A stretch of DNA of 64,000 nucleotides from Arsukibacterium perlucidum DSM 18276 (GTDB taxonomy: Bacteria > Pseudomonadota > Gammaproteobacteria > Enterobacterales > Alteromonadaceae): positions 96,685 through 160,684 of the forward strand of contig NZ_KB907705.1 of NCBI RefSeq assembly GCF_000382165.1, given 5' to 3'. The position numbers and the translations under genes were made by a program. Below the pieces are notes generated by a model. The model had not been told where the DNA came from. It did no database searches and was given only the letters and a program-made list of their open reading frames with translations. How positions within the stretch are numbered: the stretch's first letter is position 1; every line of letters begins with the position of its first letter. Shown here in pieces: positions 33,997 to 43,959 of this stretch.

Positions 33997-36564
33997 TCAG
34001 AGTTTAATAATTCTGCTGCTGATAGTGCCGAGCCGGCTGCGTAACCACACTTCATCCTGAACTGCTGCCAGTGCTTGCCGATAATGCTGCCAGCTTAGCC
34101 CCTGATCAACACTGTACTCAATAATTAAGCCCGGCCAGGCAGCATTAGCTTCTACCTTATCTTTAGCGCGCACCGCACCCGGTGGTGGTAAATAATGCCC
34201 GCTGTTACTTTGTTGTAACCTTGGCAATTCATATCTTACCAGGCGTTGGCTGAATTGCTGCCAGTCGTCGCGGGCCATTGTCGTTGTTTTATCTGGCTCC
34301 CAGCCAGCTTTATGCCAGGCCCGCTCGGCCAGTGCCATTACTCTTGGGTATAGCATCTGCTCCAGTTGCGCAGCGGTGCGAATAGTTTCACTCCAAAGCT
34401 GGCCCTGGATGCCCAGCATATGTTGCGGTTTTTCCAGTTTAGGAAGCGGCCGGCCCAGTAAGGCTTCCAAGTCAGTAATAGCAGTGCCGTCGCGGCTGAA
34501 TTCGGCATTATGATACAGATGATCCGGCCGGTAAAAGAACACTTTCTCGGTATCGGTATAACGTGCCGCCCAGTAATAGCCACGCTCCTCAGGATGTGCT
34601 TCCTGTGGGTGGTCGAAATACAAATTGGTGCCTGCCGATTGCACGACGTCATAGCCGGCGTTGGCAAAGCGGTAAGCCCGGTCACCGTAACCCCACTCCC
34701 AGATATTATCCCAGGCATTAACGATTACCCGATCATTACTGAATTGACTGCGATTGTATGGTTGCTGTTTACTGGCCATCAGGCCATCTTCCCAGGCCGC
34801 CAGAGCCAAACCACGCTGGGCTGCAAGCTTTGCTACCCGGTTGATAAAGTACGGTTTTAAGTCGGCTACACCGGCAATACCATTTAATGGTTTGTTGATT
34901 AACAGCTGGCAAGCTGGCGAGCCCTGCCAGGAGCCAACGCCAACTTCATCACCCCCCATATGTACAATTTGGAGTGGGGTACCTGCTTGCAAATACATTT
35001 GTTGCAACTCATAAAATACTTTATCAACAAAGGCATAGCTTGAATCCAGGCAAACATTAATCGAATTGTCGTTGTAATTCTGCACTGTCAGATACTGCGA
35101 GCTATCGTCAGGATCTGACAGCAGATAGTGGTTTGCCTGTTCAACCAAACCTGCCTGCAGTAAACGTTGTTGCCGGGCTTGCATTGCTTTAATAGCTGCC
35201 CGTGCATGCCCGGGCATATCAATTTCCGGGATAACTTCAATATGATGACCTTTAGCGTATTGTAACAACTTGATAAATTCATCACGACTGAAAAAGCCAT
35301 TACCAGAGCCCGTCGAGTGGGGGCCGGTTCCAAGCTGAGTCAACAGACACTGTTGCTCGCTCAGGTCAAAGCAGCGGTTGGCGCCGATCGTGGTCAGTTC
35401 GGGTAAGCCCGGGATTTCTAGCCGCCAGCCTTCATCTTCAGTCAGGTGCAAATGTAACTTATTCAGTTTATAGCGGCCCATTTGTTCAATAAGCCGCAGG
35501 GTAACGTCCAGACCATGAAAATTCCGCGCCATATCATAGTGCATGCCGCGCCAGCGATAACGAGGTTGGTCATTAATCTGCAGCTGCGGCAAGCGCGCAT
35601 CGGCGGTAGCGTGTTGCTCGACAGGCAGGAGTGCTAATAAGCTTTGAATACCGTAAAACACTCCGGCATTGTCGGCACCGGTGATCTCAATCAGCTCAGG
35701 GGTAATCTGCAACTGATAGCTTTCAGCGGCCTGGGGGGCGTTGTTTTTCGCTAATGCCAAGCGGATTTGCTGTTTGCGGACTGTCTTATTGATTACTATA
35801 TCGCTACCAAAATACTGCTGTAGCTGCTGTTGTAAGTAGTGTCCTTCCTGCTGCAAAGCGCCGCTGAAATTCAGTTGCCATTGGCTGCTCAAAGTTGTGC
35901 TGCCGCGCAGAGTCTGCAGCTTAAGTGGCGTTGGAATAATTCGTTGTTGCAACTTGATGTCGCTCAGTATGGCGCTGTTTGAACTTTGCTGTTGCTTATA
36001 ACGCTGCTGATTAGTCATGGTGGCGAATTTATCGCCATCGCCAATGTTGCGCAGCAGTTGCCGGGGTTCGGTTAACGGCCGGACAAAGCGGTTGAAATCT
36101 TCGCTGTCGGTATTGGCAAATACTTCAGGCGCTAACCCGTTGGCGACAATAAACGCCCTTGGCATAAAATCACTGTAACTGATAATCCAGGGCGCAGAGT
36201 GAAAGCCAAGCTGTAACTGCTCGCCAACCGCCAGTCCTTTGAACTCTGCAGTAGGTGAAATGCGATGCAAATCGCCCTGAATATGCTGCAATGTCAGGCC
36301 AGCCTGTTCTGTGCTGTTGAGCCGCCGCACCATATGCAGGTATATGTGCCAGTCCGCTTTACCTGAGGGTAAGGCTTGCGTTGAATGGTTTATCAGGCTG
36401 ATACTGCCGGCAAAGGTAGCAGGCTCAGAAAGTAAGTTTGACTCAACAGCAAACCACAGTTCAGTGCCCTGAGCAAAAGCGGCCAACTCACTTTGGCTGT
36501 TAATAGCTGCTCTGCAATTCACGCTAACAAACCCAAAAAAAATCAATATGTAAATGTGTCGCAT
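33997..36564 (-). CDS. beta-N-acetylhexosaminidase, GH20 (chitobiase-like)
   Basis: This 855-residue exported enzyme removes terminal GlcNAc from chitin oligosaccharides. A signal peptide (to about residue 18) is followed by a carbohydrate-binding chitobiase N-domain (ELWFAVESNLLSEPATFAGS). A GH20b-like domain comes next, then the TIM barrel beginning YRWRGMHYDMARNFHG. The catalytic pair is Asp539-Glu540 in HMGGDEVGVGSW. The C-terminal domain resembles the Ig-like chitobiase C-domain. SVNC near the signal end is a poor lipobox, so a soluble periplasmic form is more likely. The divergent nagK gene and the dyad at 36656 place it in the NagR regulon. Confidence 0.92.
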   Translation of the reverse strand: MRHIYILIFFGFVSVNCRAAINSQSELAAFAQGTELWFAVESNLLSEPATFAGSISLINHSTQALPSGKADWHIYLHMVRRLNSTEQAGLTLQHIQGDLHRISPTAEFKGLAVGEQLQLGFHSAPWIISYSDFMPRAFIVANGLAPEVFANTDSEDFNRFVRPLTEPRQLLRNIGDGDKFATMTNQQRYKQQQSSNSAILSDIKLQQRIIPTPLKLQTLRGSTTLSSQWQLNFSGALQQEGHYLQQQLQQYFGSDIVINKTVRKQQIRLALAKNNAPQAAESYQLQITPELIEITGADNAGVFYGIQSLLALLPVEQHATADARLPQLQINDQPRYRWRGMHYDMARNFHGLDVTLRLIEQMGRYKLNKLHLHLTEDEGWRLEIPGLPELTTIGANRCFDLSEQQCLLTQLGTGPHSTGSGNGFFSRDEFIKLLQYAKGHHIEVIPEIDMPGHARAAIKAMQARQQRLLQAGLVEQANHYLLSDPDDSSQYLTVQNYNDNSINVCLDSSYAFVDKVFYELQQMYLQAGTPLQIVHMGGDEVGVGSWQGSPACQLLINKPLNGIAGVADLKPYFINRVAKLAAQRGLALAAWEDGLMASKQQPYNRSQFSNDRVIVNAWDNIWEWGYGDRAYRFANAGYDVVQSAGTNLYFDHPQEAHPEERGYYWAARYTDTEKVFFYRPDHLYHNAEFSRDGTAITDLEALLGRPLPKLEKPQHMLGIQGQLWSETIRTAAQLEQMLYPRVMALAERAWHKAGWEPDKTTTMARDDWQQFSQRLVRYELPRLQQSNSGHYLPPPGAVRAKDKVEANAAWPGLIIEYSVDQGLSWQHYRQALAAVQDEVWLRSRLGTISSRIIKL

Positions 36565-36655
36565 TTACCTGCTCCTGGCGTTGCCAGAAAAAATCCGGCT
36601 GAAATTTAAACAAGGCTCTTGTTATTTGTCAGATTTATTATATGCTGAAAAAAAA

Positions 36656-36669
36656 TGACAACGCTGTCA
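36656..36669. promoter_or_regulatory. NagR operator between the hexosaminidase and nagK genes
   Basis: TGACAACGCTGTCA, flanked by AA and AA, lies 92 bp from the hexosaminidase start and 107 bp from the nagK start. It could control both divergent units. Confidence 0.8.
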
Positions 36670-36775
36670 ATTTGGCAAATAGTTATGCTAAAGTCAAGTT
36701 TTAGCCCATTAAAGCGCCAATCAGACAGCTCGGCAAACTTAGCGATCCACGCCGACTCAGGAAGAAGGATGTAAC

Positions 36776-37690
36776 ATGCGGAGAACGGTAACAGAGCAGC
36801 AACCCCTGTATTTAGGCATTGATGGTGGTGGCAGTAAATGTCGGGTGGTGCTGATGACTGCGGATAACCAGGTGCTGGGAGAGGGGCTGTCCGGTCCGGC
36901 AAATCCGCTGCGGGGCATGTCACTGGCTACAGCATCAATTCTGGATGCGACAGCGCAGGCGTTAGACAGCGCAGGCCTGGAGCGCAGTGCAATGTCACAA
37001 CTGCTGGTTGGCGCAGGTTTAGCCGGCGTAAATTTACCAGAGTACTTTCAGTTGTTCTCGGCCTGGCAACACCCATTTGCCAGTATGCATCTGACCAGCG
37101 ACTTGCATATTGCCTGTATTGGTGCGCATCAGGGGCAGGATGGTGCTGTGTTGATCTGTGGTACAGGTTCCTGCGGTCTGGCAGCAGTTAAGGGCCAGGT
37201 GCTGGAAGTTGGTGGCCATGGTTTTCCATATGGTGACAATGGCAGTGGCGCCTGGTTTGGCTTGCAGTTGTTAAAGCAGGTATTGCGCAGTAAGGATCAG
37301 TTGATTGAACCTACCCTGCTGACCGAATTGCTACAGGCAGAATTAGCTTGTAGCGATACCCTCCACCTGGTGTCGCATTTTATGCAGGCCAGTCCGACTG
37401 ATTACGCCAGGTTGGCACCGCTGGTGTTTACCGCTGCAGAGCACGGTGATGCAGTAGCGCGGCAAATTGTTGAGCAGGGTGCTGGCCATATTAATGCCAT
37501 CGCTGAGCGGTTATTGACTATTAATCCCCCAGCCTTGTGTTTAATAGGCGGTCTGGCATATAAAGTAGAACCGTATCTTGCATCAGCGGTTCGCCAATTG
37601 GTGGTACCCGCTTCCCAGCCGCCAGAGCATGGTGCAGTGTGGTTTGCCAGGCAAGCCAGTGCCAAAGCTGCTGAAACCGGAATAACATGA
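36776..37690 (+). CDS. nagK: N-acetylglucosamine kinase, BadF/BadG type
   Basis: The 304-residue kinase phosphorylates cytoplasmic GlcNAc to GlcNAc-6-phosphate. The ATPase folds show YLGIDGGGSKCRVVLM (phosphate-1 loop), CGTGSCGLAA (phosphate-2) and GHGFPYGDNGSGAWFGL, which is typical of BadF-type GlcNAc/glucosamine kinases. CLIGGLAYKVEPYL is the adenosine motif. This family replaces the ROK-type NagK of enterobacteria in Alteromonadales. It is the first gene of the nagK-nagA-nagP-nagX run, and its stop overlaps the nagA start (ATGA). Confidence 0.88.
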   Translation: MRRTVTEQQPLYLGIDGGGSKCRVVLMTADNQVLGEGLSGPANPLRGMSLATASILDATAQALDSAGLERSAMSQLLVGAGLAGVNLPEYFQLFSAWQHPFASMHLTSDLHIACIGAHQGQDGAVLICGTGSCGLAAVKGQVLEVGGHGFPYGDNGSGAWFGLQLLKQVLRSKDQLIEPTLLTELLQAELACSDTLHLVSHFMQASPTDYARLAPLVFTAAEHGDAVARQIVEQGAGHINAIAERLLTINPPALCLIGGLAYKVEPYLASAVRQLVVPASQPPEHGAVWFARQASAKAAETGIT

Positions 37691-38850
37691 TGAATAAACA
37701 ATCTAATCAACGCAGCAATCATGGCAGTATTGCTGTTGCCTCTCTTTTTGATGGCAGTAACTGGCACAGCAATGTTGAGCTAAGCTGGCAGCAAGGGCTG
37801 ATTACCGGAATCAGGCCTGCAAGCGGAGCCGTGCAGGCCGGTATCCTGGTGCCCGGCTTTATCGATTTGCAGGTGAATGGCGGCGGCGGCGTACTGTTTA
37901 ATACTGCGCCAGCTTTAGCAAGCTTAAACATTATGGTGCAGGCCCACGCCCGCTTTGGCACCAGCGCAATGTTACCTACTGTGATTACAGATTCTGTAAC
38001 GGTGATGCAGCAAACCGCTGATGTGGTGGCACAGGCTATCGCCGCAAAACTTCCGGGGGTCATTGGTTTGCACTTTGAGGGGCCTCATTTAGCCGTTCCA
38101 AAAAAAGGCGTGCATCCGGCCGAGCACATCCGGCCGCTGTCTGCTGCCGAGTTGGCGCTGTATCAGCGCACCGATATTGGCATTAAGCTGATTACCGTAG
38201 CACCGGAAAACGTCACGCCACAACAAATTAAGCAATTGACTGCTGCTGGTATGCAGGTCTGGCTGGGGCATTCCAATGCAGATGCCGCCACAGTGCAGCA
38301 GGCGTTGAATGCAGGAGCCCGGGGGTTTACTCACTTATATAACGCTATGTCGCCGCTAACGTCGCGTGAACCTGGCATGGTAGGGGTAGCACTGACTGAT
38401 ACCGACAGTTGGTGCGGCATTATTCTGGACGGCCTGCATTTGCACCCGACCGCGGCCAGATTGGCGCTTGCGGCTAAGCCTAAAGGCAAAATCGTGCTGG
38501 TGACTGATGCCATGGCACCTGTCGGCACCGATGACACTGAGTTTGCTTTTTTTAGCGGCAAAGTGGTCCGCGACGGCAATAAACTTACTAATGAAGCCGG
38601 GGCGCTGGCCGGTTCTGTACTGGATATGGCTGGTGCAGTGCGCTATGCCATTGAGATACTGGCGGTTGAGCCGGGCGAAGCTTTGCGAATGGCGGCGCTT
38701 TATCCAGCCGAAGCCTTGGGCTGTGCCGAAAGTTGTGGCCGGCTAAGCAATGGTTACCAGGCCAACATGGTACTGCTGAATGAGCATTATCAGGTGCAAC
38801 ATAACTGGATAGCCGGTAGCAGTATTTATCAGGCGCCTGAGTGCCAATAG
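37687..38850 (+). CDS. nagA: N-acetylglucosamine-6-phosphate deacetylase
   Basis: NagA removes acetate from GlcNAc-6-phosphate to give glucosamine-6-phosphate. The 387-residue protein has the amidohydrolase blocks GFIDLQVNGGGG, LHFEGPHLAVPKKG (metal-binding Glu), VWLGHSNADA, GFTHLYNAMSPL and VTDAMAPVGTDD (catalytic Asp). Length is close to E. coli NagA (382). Translation is coupled to nagK by a 4-bp overlap. A second Met directly follows the first, so either may be used. Confidence 0.94.
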   Translation: MMNKQSNQRSNHGSIAVASLFDGSNWHSNVELSWQQGLITGIRPASGAVQAGILVPGFIDLQVNGGGGVLFNTAPALASLNIMVQAHARFGTSAMLPTVITDSVTVMQQTADVVAQAIAAKLPGVIGLHFEGPHLAVPKKGVHPAEHIRPLSAAELALYQRTDIGIKLITVAPENVTPQQIKQLTAAGMQVWLGHSNADAATVQQALNAGARGFTHLYNAMSPLTSREPGMVGVALTDTDSWCGIILDGLHLHPTAARLALAAKPKGKIVLVTDAMAPVGTDDTEFAFFSGKVVRDGNKLTNEAGALAGSVLDMAGAVRYAIEILAVEPGEALRMAALYPAEALGCAESCGRLSNGYQANMVLLNEHYQVQHNWIAGSSIYQAPECQ

Positions 38851-38884
38851 CGTAATTGATTACAATAAAAGAGGAATAATTAAA

Positions 38885-40210
38885 ATGGATAGATCTCTTG
38901 CCCGGCCGGTAAGCCATAGCAGTGTGTTACCAATGATAATTATCGGTATCTTATTTTTTATCTTTGGTTTTGTAACCTGGTTAAATGGTTCTCTCATCCC
39001 TTTTTTAAAAATTGTTTGTGAACTGAATGAGTTCCAGGCGTTACTGGTTACCTTTGCTTTCTACATTGCCTATGTGGTGATGGCGCTGCCAATGTCGTTT
39101 GTGCTGAATAAAGTAGGCTATAAAAATGGCATGGTGCTGGGGTTGCTGATTATGGCCGTTGGTGCCGTAATGTTTATCCCGGCAGCCCAGACCTCGCACT
39201 ATGCTCTGTTTTTGGTGGCTTTATTTATTTTGGGAACGGGGCTGACCATTCTACAGACTGCCTCGAATCCCTATATAGTCTGTATTGGCCCGCGCGAGAG
39301 TGCAGCGATGCGGATCAGTATTATGGGCCTGGTGAATAAAGGTGCTGGCTTTATAGTGCCTATTATTTTTACTGCCTGGGTACTGACTGGCATGGACCAG
39401 TTTTCAGAACAGGCACTGGCGGTTTTAAGCGATGCCCAGCGTGAGCTTCAGCTGGCTGAGCTGTCGAACCGGCTGGTCACCCCCTATCTTTATATGACCG
39501 TTGCGTTATTGTTATTGGCCGCTTTTATAAAGTTTTCACCATTACCTGAGCTTAACTTAAACGACAGTGAAGATGACAGTGCAGCAAATAATGGCTGGAC
39601 CGCTATTTTCAGGCATCCTCAGCTGGTGTTGGGGGTTATGGCGTTATTCGTCTACGTCGGGGTGGAAGTGATTGCCGGTGATACTATTGGTTTGTATGGG
39701 CAGGGCCTGGGAGTGGCGCATTTTGGTGCGCTGACGTCATATACCATGGCTTTTATGGTGTTGGGCTACCTGGTGGGGGTATTTTGCATTCCTAAATACT
39801 TGTCGCAGGAACGGGCGCTGCAAGGGTCGGCTGTATTTGGTTTGTTGTTTACCCTTGGCGTGATGTTTGGCAGTACCGATAGTAGCGTGCTGGCGAATGT
39901 GCTGTTTGGCTGGAGTGGTATTCCGGTGGTACCGGATACCGTAATGTATCTGGCACTGTTGGGTTTCGCTAATGCCCTGGTCTGGCCGGCGGTATGGCCT
40001 CTGGCGTTGCAGGGGCTGGGTAAACTGACCAGTACCGGTTCAGCGTTGTTAATTATGGGTATTGCCGGTGGCGCGATCTTGCCAATGGTATATGGCTATC
40101 TTGCTCACAACTCTGGTAACAGCCAGTTTGCTTACTGGATGATGTTACCTTGTTACGCTTATATTCTGTTTTACGCTTTCAAAGGCCATAAGCTGCGTAG
40201 CTGGCGCTGA
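38885..40210 (+). CDS. nagP: GlcNAc permease of the MFS, NagP type
   Basis: The 441-residue protein has 12 membrane segments and belongs to the FGHS/FucP-like sugar:H+ symporters. Blocks include FGFVTWLNGSLIPFLK, LGTGLTILQTASNPYIV and NALVWPAVWPLALQGLGK, the last being typical of NagP/GluP-type carriers. It moves free GlcNAc from periplasm to cytoplasm in place of a PTS. It lies 34 bp after nagA with AGAGGAAT as ribosome-binding site. Confidence 0.9.
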   Translation: MDRSLARPVSHSSVLPMIIIGILFFIFGFVTWLNGSLIPFLKIVCELNEFQALLVTFAFYIAYVVMALPMSFVLNKVGYKNGMVLGLLIMAVGAVMFIPAAQTSHYALFLVALFILGTGLTILQTASNPYIVCIGPRESAAMRISIMGLVNKGAGFIVPIIFTAWVLTGMDQFSEQALAVLSDAQRELQLAELSNRLVTPYLYMTVALLLLAAFIKFSPLPELNLNDSEDDSAANNGWTAIFRHPQLVLGVMALFVYVGVEVIAGDTIGLYGQGLGVAHFGALTSYTMAFMVLGYLVGVFCIPKYLSQERALQGSAVFGLLFTLGVMFGSTDSSVLANVLFGWSGIPVVPDTVMYLALLGFANALVWPAVWPLALQGLGKLTSTGSALLIMGIAGGAILPMVYGYLAHNSGNSQFAYWMMLPCYAYILFYAFKGHKLRSWR

Positions 40211-40230
40211 TAGTCAGGGTTATAAGTAGC

Positions 40231-41313
40231 ATGCAACCACGTTTTTATGCGTTAGATGCACTCCGCGGCCTGGCTATTGCGCTGATGATCCTGGTGAACA
40301 CACCAGGATCCTGGAGCCACGTTTATCCACCTTTGTTGCACGCCGACTGGCACGGTTTTAACGCTGCAGATCTGGTGTTCCCGCTGTTTTTGTTTGCAGT
40401 GGGAGCGGCAATGGCGTTTTCAATGCAAGGGCAAACTTTAAACCAAAGCAGTTTACTGAAAGTCGCTAAAAGAACAGTGCTATTGTTAAGTTGCGGCCTG
40501 TTGCTGCATTGGTTTGCTGTATTGTCGCTTACTGAGTTGCGCTTACCCGGGGTACTGCAACGGATTGCCCTGTGTTACGGTCTGGCTGCCGTGCTTATTT
40601 TAGGGTTAAAGCAGCGCGCGCTGGTAGGGTGCTGTGTTGGTTTATTACTGCTGTACTGGGCATTACTGGTTAGTTTTGCCAGTGGTACCCCTTATACGCT
40701 TAGTGGCAATGCAGTACAGCGCTTAGATCTGTGGCTATTTGGTGCGGCACATCTCTATCAGGGATATGGCATACCGTTCGACCCGGAAGGGCTGCTCAGC
40801 ACACTGGCGGCGCTCAGCTCTACCCTGATAGGTTATCTGGTCGCCAGTCATTTGCGTTTGTTAATTAACATTCAGCGCATGCGTTGGTTAAGTTGTTGGG
40901 GTAGCGGCCTGGTGGTGGCCGGCTTGCTCTGGCATATCGTCTGGCCATTAAACAAAGCCTTATGGACCGGCAGTTACGTGCTGTTTTCCAGTGGTTTAAT
41001 ATTATTACTGCTGGCTTTACTGGTTTATCTGCTGGATATCAAACCCCAGCGCTGGTTGCAACCACTGGTAGTTTATGGCACCAACCCGTTGTTTATTTAT
41101 ATGTTGTCGTGGCTTTGGGTTATATGCGCCAGCCAGTATCTGGTCTGGCAATATGATGGTGCTGCCCTTTCCCTGTATCAGGCTGGTTTTAATGGCTTAG
41201 CCGCAGTGCTGTCACCGCGGCTTGCCTCGTTGCTGTTTGCGCTGCTGCACGTTGCCTTATTCTGGATGCTGTCACAGTGGTTGTATAAACGGAAAATATT
41301 TATCCGTTTATAA
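40231..41313 (+). CDS. nagX: NagX-like membrane protein (HGSNAT/DUF5009 acyltransferase-related)
   Basis: The 360-residue inner-membrane protein has about 10 hydrophobic segments. It has the N-terminal signature YALDALRGLAIALMILVN and WHGFNAADLVFPLFLFAVG, shared by NagX and lysosomal heparan-alpha-glucosaminide N-acetyltransferase. The family may acetylate glucosamine or transport glucosaminides; the role in GlcNAc use is inferred from conserved linkage in Shewanella and Xanthomonas. It is the last gene of the nag operon, 20 bp after nagP, and converges on coaD. Confidence 0.85.
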   Translation: MQPRFYALDALRGLAIALMILVNTPGSWSHVYPPLLHADWHGFNAADLVFPLFLFAVGAAMAFSMQGQTLNQSSLLKVAKRTVLLLSCGLLLHWFAVLSLTELRLPGVLQRIALCYGLAAVLILGLKQRALVGCCVGLLLLYWALLVSFASGTPYTLSGNAVQRLDLWLFGAAHLYQGYGIPFDPEGLLSTLAALSSTLIGYLVASHLRLLINIQRMRWLSCWGSGLVVAGLLWHIVWPLNKALWTGSYVLFSSGLILLLLALLVYLLDIKPQRWLQPLVVYGTNPLFIYMLSWLWVICASQYLVWQYDGAALSLYQAGFNGLAAVLSPRLASLLFALLHVALFWMLSQWLYKRKIFIRL

Positions 41314-41332
41314 GTTTTATTAATATTTCAGT

Positions 41333-41818
41333 TCAGCTTCTGCTAAATTTCGCTTTTAAAGCCCGTTCAACATGAGCGGGCACGAAACTACTGATATCCC
41401 CGCCATGCCGACACACTTCTTTTACTAAAGTAGATGAAATAAAAGTATTTTTTTCTGACGGCGTCATAAACAGACTATCCAGCTCAGGGTTCAGCTGCCG
41501 GTTCATGCTGGCCAGCTGAAACTCATATTCGTAGTCGGCCACTGCACGTACTCCCCGCAGTAGTACCTGGGCATGTTGCTCTTTAGCAAACTGAGCCAGT
41601 AAGCCGGAAAAGCCAATTACCTGCACATTGCGGCAGCCGGCAAAAGCCTGTTCTGCCAGCTGCACCCGTTCATCCAGGCTGAATAAAGGCTGTTTACTGG
41701 GGTTGGACGCTACCCCAACCACTACTGCATCAAACAGCCGGGCCGCCCTTAATACTAAATCGCTGTGGCCATTGGTTAATGGGTCAAAGGTGCCGGGGTA
41801 AATAGCTTTTACTTTCAT
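41333..41818 (-). CDS. coaD: phosphopantetheine adenylyltransferase
   Basis: The 161-residue enzyme converts 4'-phosphopantetheine and ATP to dephospho-CoA. The nucleotidyltransferase motif TNGH lies at residues 15-18, after [23 protein letters not shown] is the substrate-binding block, and ISSTLVKEV replaces the usual ISSTLVREV (a conservative Lys). Length matches E. coli CoaD (159). The gene is monocistronic between convergent nagX and a divergent TetR gene. Confidence 0.96.
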   Translation of the reverse strand: MKVKAIYPGTFDPLTNGHSDLVLRAARLFDAVVVGVASNPSKQPLFSLDERVQLAEQAFAGCRNVQVIGFSGLLAQFAKEQHAQVLLRGVRAVADYEYEFQLASMNRQLNPELDSLFMTPSEKNTFISSTLVKEVCRHGGDISSFVPAHVERALKAKFSRS

Positions 41819-41937
41819 ATTTTTATGCTTAGGTTATTGCCACCTGCCACCACTGCGGTGCAAGCGACTAGAGTTTTTAGTCAGTTTAGCGTTACTATAG
41901 CAAACTACTATACCAACAAAGAAGCTTAGCTGCCGAG

Positions 41938-42600
41938 ATGGAAAAAAAGCTCAGAACCAAAGACAAAATTTTGCAAGCCAGTATCGCCCTGTTTAATGAA
42001 ATAGGGGAACGCCAGGTTACCACTAATCATATTGCCGCCCACTTAGGTATCAGCCCGGGTAATTTGTACTATCATTTTCGTAATAAAGAAGACATTGTCC
42101 GGCAAATTTTTAAAGAATATGCCAAATTACTGGAAACCCGGATCAAACCGCCTGCGGCCGAGACTGAAGCACTGGACGCCCTGGCCGAGTATCTGGATGT
42201 GGTATTTGAGCTGATGTGGCGTTTTCATTTTTTCTATGCCAACCTGCCCGACATTCTGGCGCGCGACAGGGCATTGCAACAGGATTATGCCCGGGTGCAG
42301 CAAGGCGTGCTGGAGCGGGTGATCTCGGTGTTAAAGGCGCTGAAAGCCAAAGCCGTGATTGAAATTGCTGACGAGGACATTACCGACTTCGCTCACAGCA
42401 TTAAACTGCTGGTAACTTTCTGGATCAGTTACCTGAAAACCCAGTCGCCGGATAAGCCGATAAATCAGGCCAGTGTGTATCAGGGGGTGTTAAAAGTGTT
42501 GTTATTGTTTAAACCTTATGCCACAACTCAGGCTTTACCTCGGATCAGTAAGTTACAACAACACTATGCCAATCTGGCCAGTGCAGAGCAGGCCAGCTAA
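41938..42600 (+). CDS. TetR-family transcriptional regulator
   Basis: The 220-residue protein has an N-terminal TetR HTH (residues about 10-56, VTTNHIAAHLGISPGNLYYHF, then the KEDI helix). A helical ligand domain follows with aromatic residues (FELMWRFHFFYANLPDIL). The target is unknown. It stands between coaD (divergent) and kbl with no shared operon evidence. A link to fatty-acid or redox stress genes is common for this subgroup but cannot be shown here. Confidence 0.85.
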   Translation: MEKKLRTKDKILQASIALFNEIGERQVTTNHIAAHLGISPGNLYYHFRNKEDIVRQIFKEYAKLLETRIKPPAAETEALDALAEYLDVVFELMWRFHFFYANLPDILARDRALQQDYARVQQGVLERVISVLKALKAKAVIEIADEDITDFAHSIKLLVTFWISYLKTQSPDKPINQASVYQGVLKVLLLFKPYATTQALPRISKLQQHYANLASAEQAS

Positions 42601-42748
42601 TAAAAGTACTGCCTGTTGTATCTGATTATTTACAGCTTAACAGCTGCCTGCTTTGCTCCTTAATAACCAAACGCTGCAGAGCAGCGGCTTAACCTTTACA
42701 ATGTGCATCTTTTAAAATAGCTCAGACTATCGCCAACCAGGAGGCCGT

Positions 42749-43945
42749 ATGCGCAACAGCGCTTTTCTGCAACACCTACAACAACAAATTGAAGACGTAA
42801 CCGCAGAAGGGTTATTTAAAGCAGAGCGGATTATCTCCTCCCAGCAACAGGCTGGTGTGACGGTAGGTGGTACTCAGGTGCTGAATTTCTGTGCCAATAA
42901 CTACCTTGGTTTAGCCAATCACCCGGATTTGATAGCTGCAGCAAAACAGGGCCTGGACAGCCATGGTTTCGGAGTAGCATCGGTTCGTTTTATTTGTGGT
43001 ACCCAGGATATTCATAAAACTCTTGAAGCTAAACTCAGCGAGTTTCTGGGCACTGAAGACACCATTCTTTATTCATCTTGTTTCGATGCCAACGGTGGTT
43101 TGTTTGAAACCATTTTAGGCCCGGAAGATGCTGTAATTTCTGATGCTTTAAACCATGCTTCAATTATTGACGGTGTGCGGCTTTGTAAAGCAAAGCGTTA
43201 CCGTTATGCCAATAACGATATGACCGATTTGGAAGCGCAGTTAAAACAAGCCGACGCCGATGGTGCCCGCTTTAAACTGATTGCCACCGACGGTGTATTT
43301 TCGATGGACGGCATTATTGCCAACTTAAAAGCAATATGTGATTTAGCCGATAAATATAATGCTATGGTTATGGTTGACGACAGCCATGCAGTTGGTTTTG
43401 TTGGTAAAAACGGCCGCGGCACTCATGAATACTGTGATGTGCTGGAGCGGGTAGATATTATTACCGGCACCCTTGGTAAGGCGCTGGGTGGTGCTTCAGG
43501 CGGCTTTACCTCAGGCAAAAAAGAAGTGATTGCCTGGCTGCGGCAGCGCTCACGACCGTATTTGTTCTCTAATTCGCTGGCGCCGTCTATCGTTACCGCC
43601 TCAATTAGGGTACTGGAGATGCTGGCAGCGGGCGATGCGCTGCGGGCGACGCTTTGGGACAACGCCAATTATTTCCGGGAAAAAATGTCTGCTGCCGGTT
43701 TTACCCTGGCAGGTAAAGATCATGCCATTATTCCGGTGATGCTGGGCGACGCCAAAGTGGCGGCAGAAATGGCGAAAAGAATGCTGGCTGAAGGTATTTA
43801 TGTTGTTGGTTTCTCGTTTCCGGTAGTGCCAAAAGGCCAGGCCCGTATTCGCACCCAGATATCAGCAGCACACAATAAAGCGCAACTGGATAAGGCCATT
43901 GATGCCTTTATCCGGATTGGTAAAGACATGGGCGTGATCGCATAA
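42749..43945 (+). CDS. kbl: 2-amino-3-ketobutyrate CoA ligase (glycine C-acetyltransferase)
   Basis: Kbl splits 2-amino-3-oxobutyrate with CoA into glycine and acetyl-CoA using pyridoxal phosphate. The 398-residue product equals E. coli Kbl in length. The PLP lysine is Lys244 ([12 protein letters not shown]), and [11 protein letters not shown] holds the PLP-ring contacts. A clear ribosome-binding site (AGGAGG) precedes ATG 42749. It forms the threonine degradation operon with tdh, 14 bp downstream. Confidence 0.96.
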   Translation: MRNSAFLQHLQQQIEDVTAEGLFKAERIISSQQQAGVTVGGTQVLNFCANNYLGLANHPDLIAAAKQGLDSHGFGVASVRFICGTQDIHKTLEAKLSEFLGTEDTILYSSCFDANGGLFETILGPEDAVISDALNHASIIDGVRLCKAKRYRYANNDMTDLEAQLKQADADGARFKLIATDGVFSMDGIIANLKAICDLADKYNAMVMVDDSHAVGFVGKNGRGTHEYCDVLERVDIITGTLGKALGGASGGFTSGKKEVIAWLRQRSRPYLFSNSLAPSIVTASIRVLEMLAAGDALRATLWDNANYFREKMSAAGFTLAGKDHAIIPVMLGDAKVAAEMAKRMLAEGIYVVGFSFPVVPKGQARIRTQISAAHNKAQLDKAIDAFIRIGKDMGVIA

Positions 43946-43959
43946 GGGCGGGACGTATA

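Noticed and set aside
38588..38917. 109-codon minus-strand frame at the nagA-nagP junction
   Set aside because: It overlaps the conserved end of nagA and the start of nagP and has no recognisable feature.
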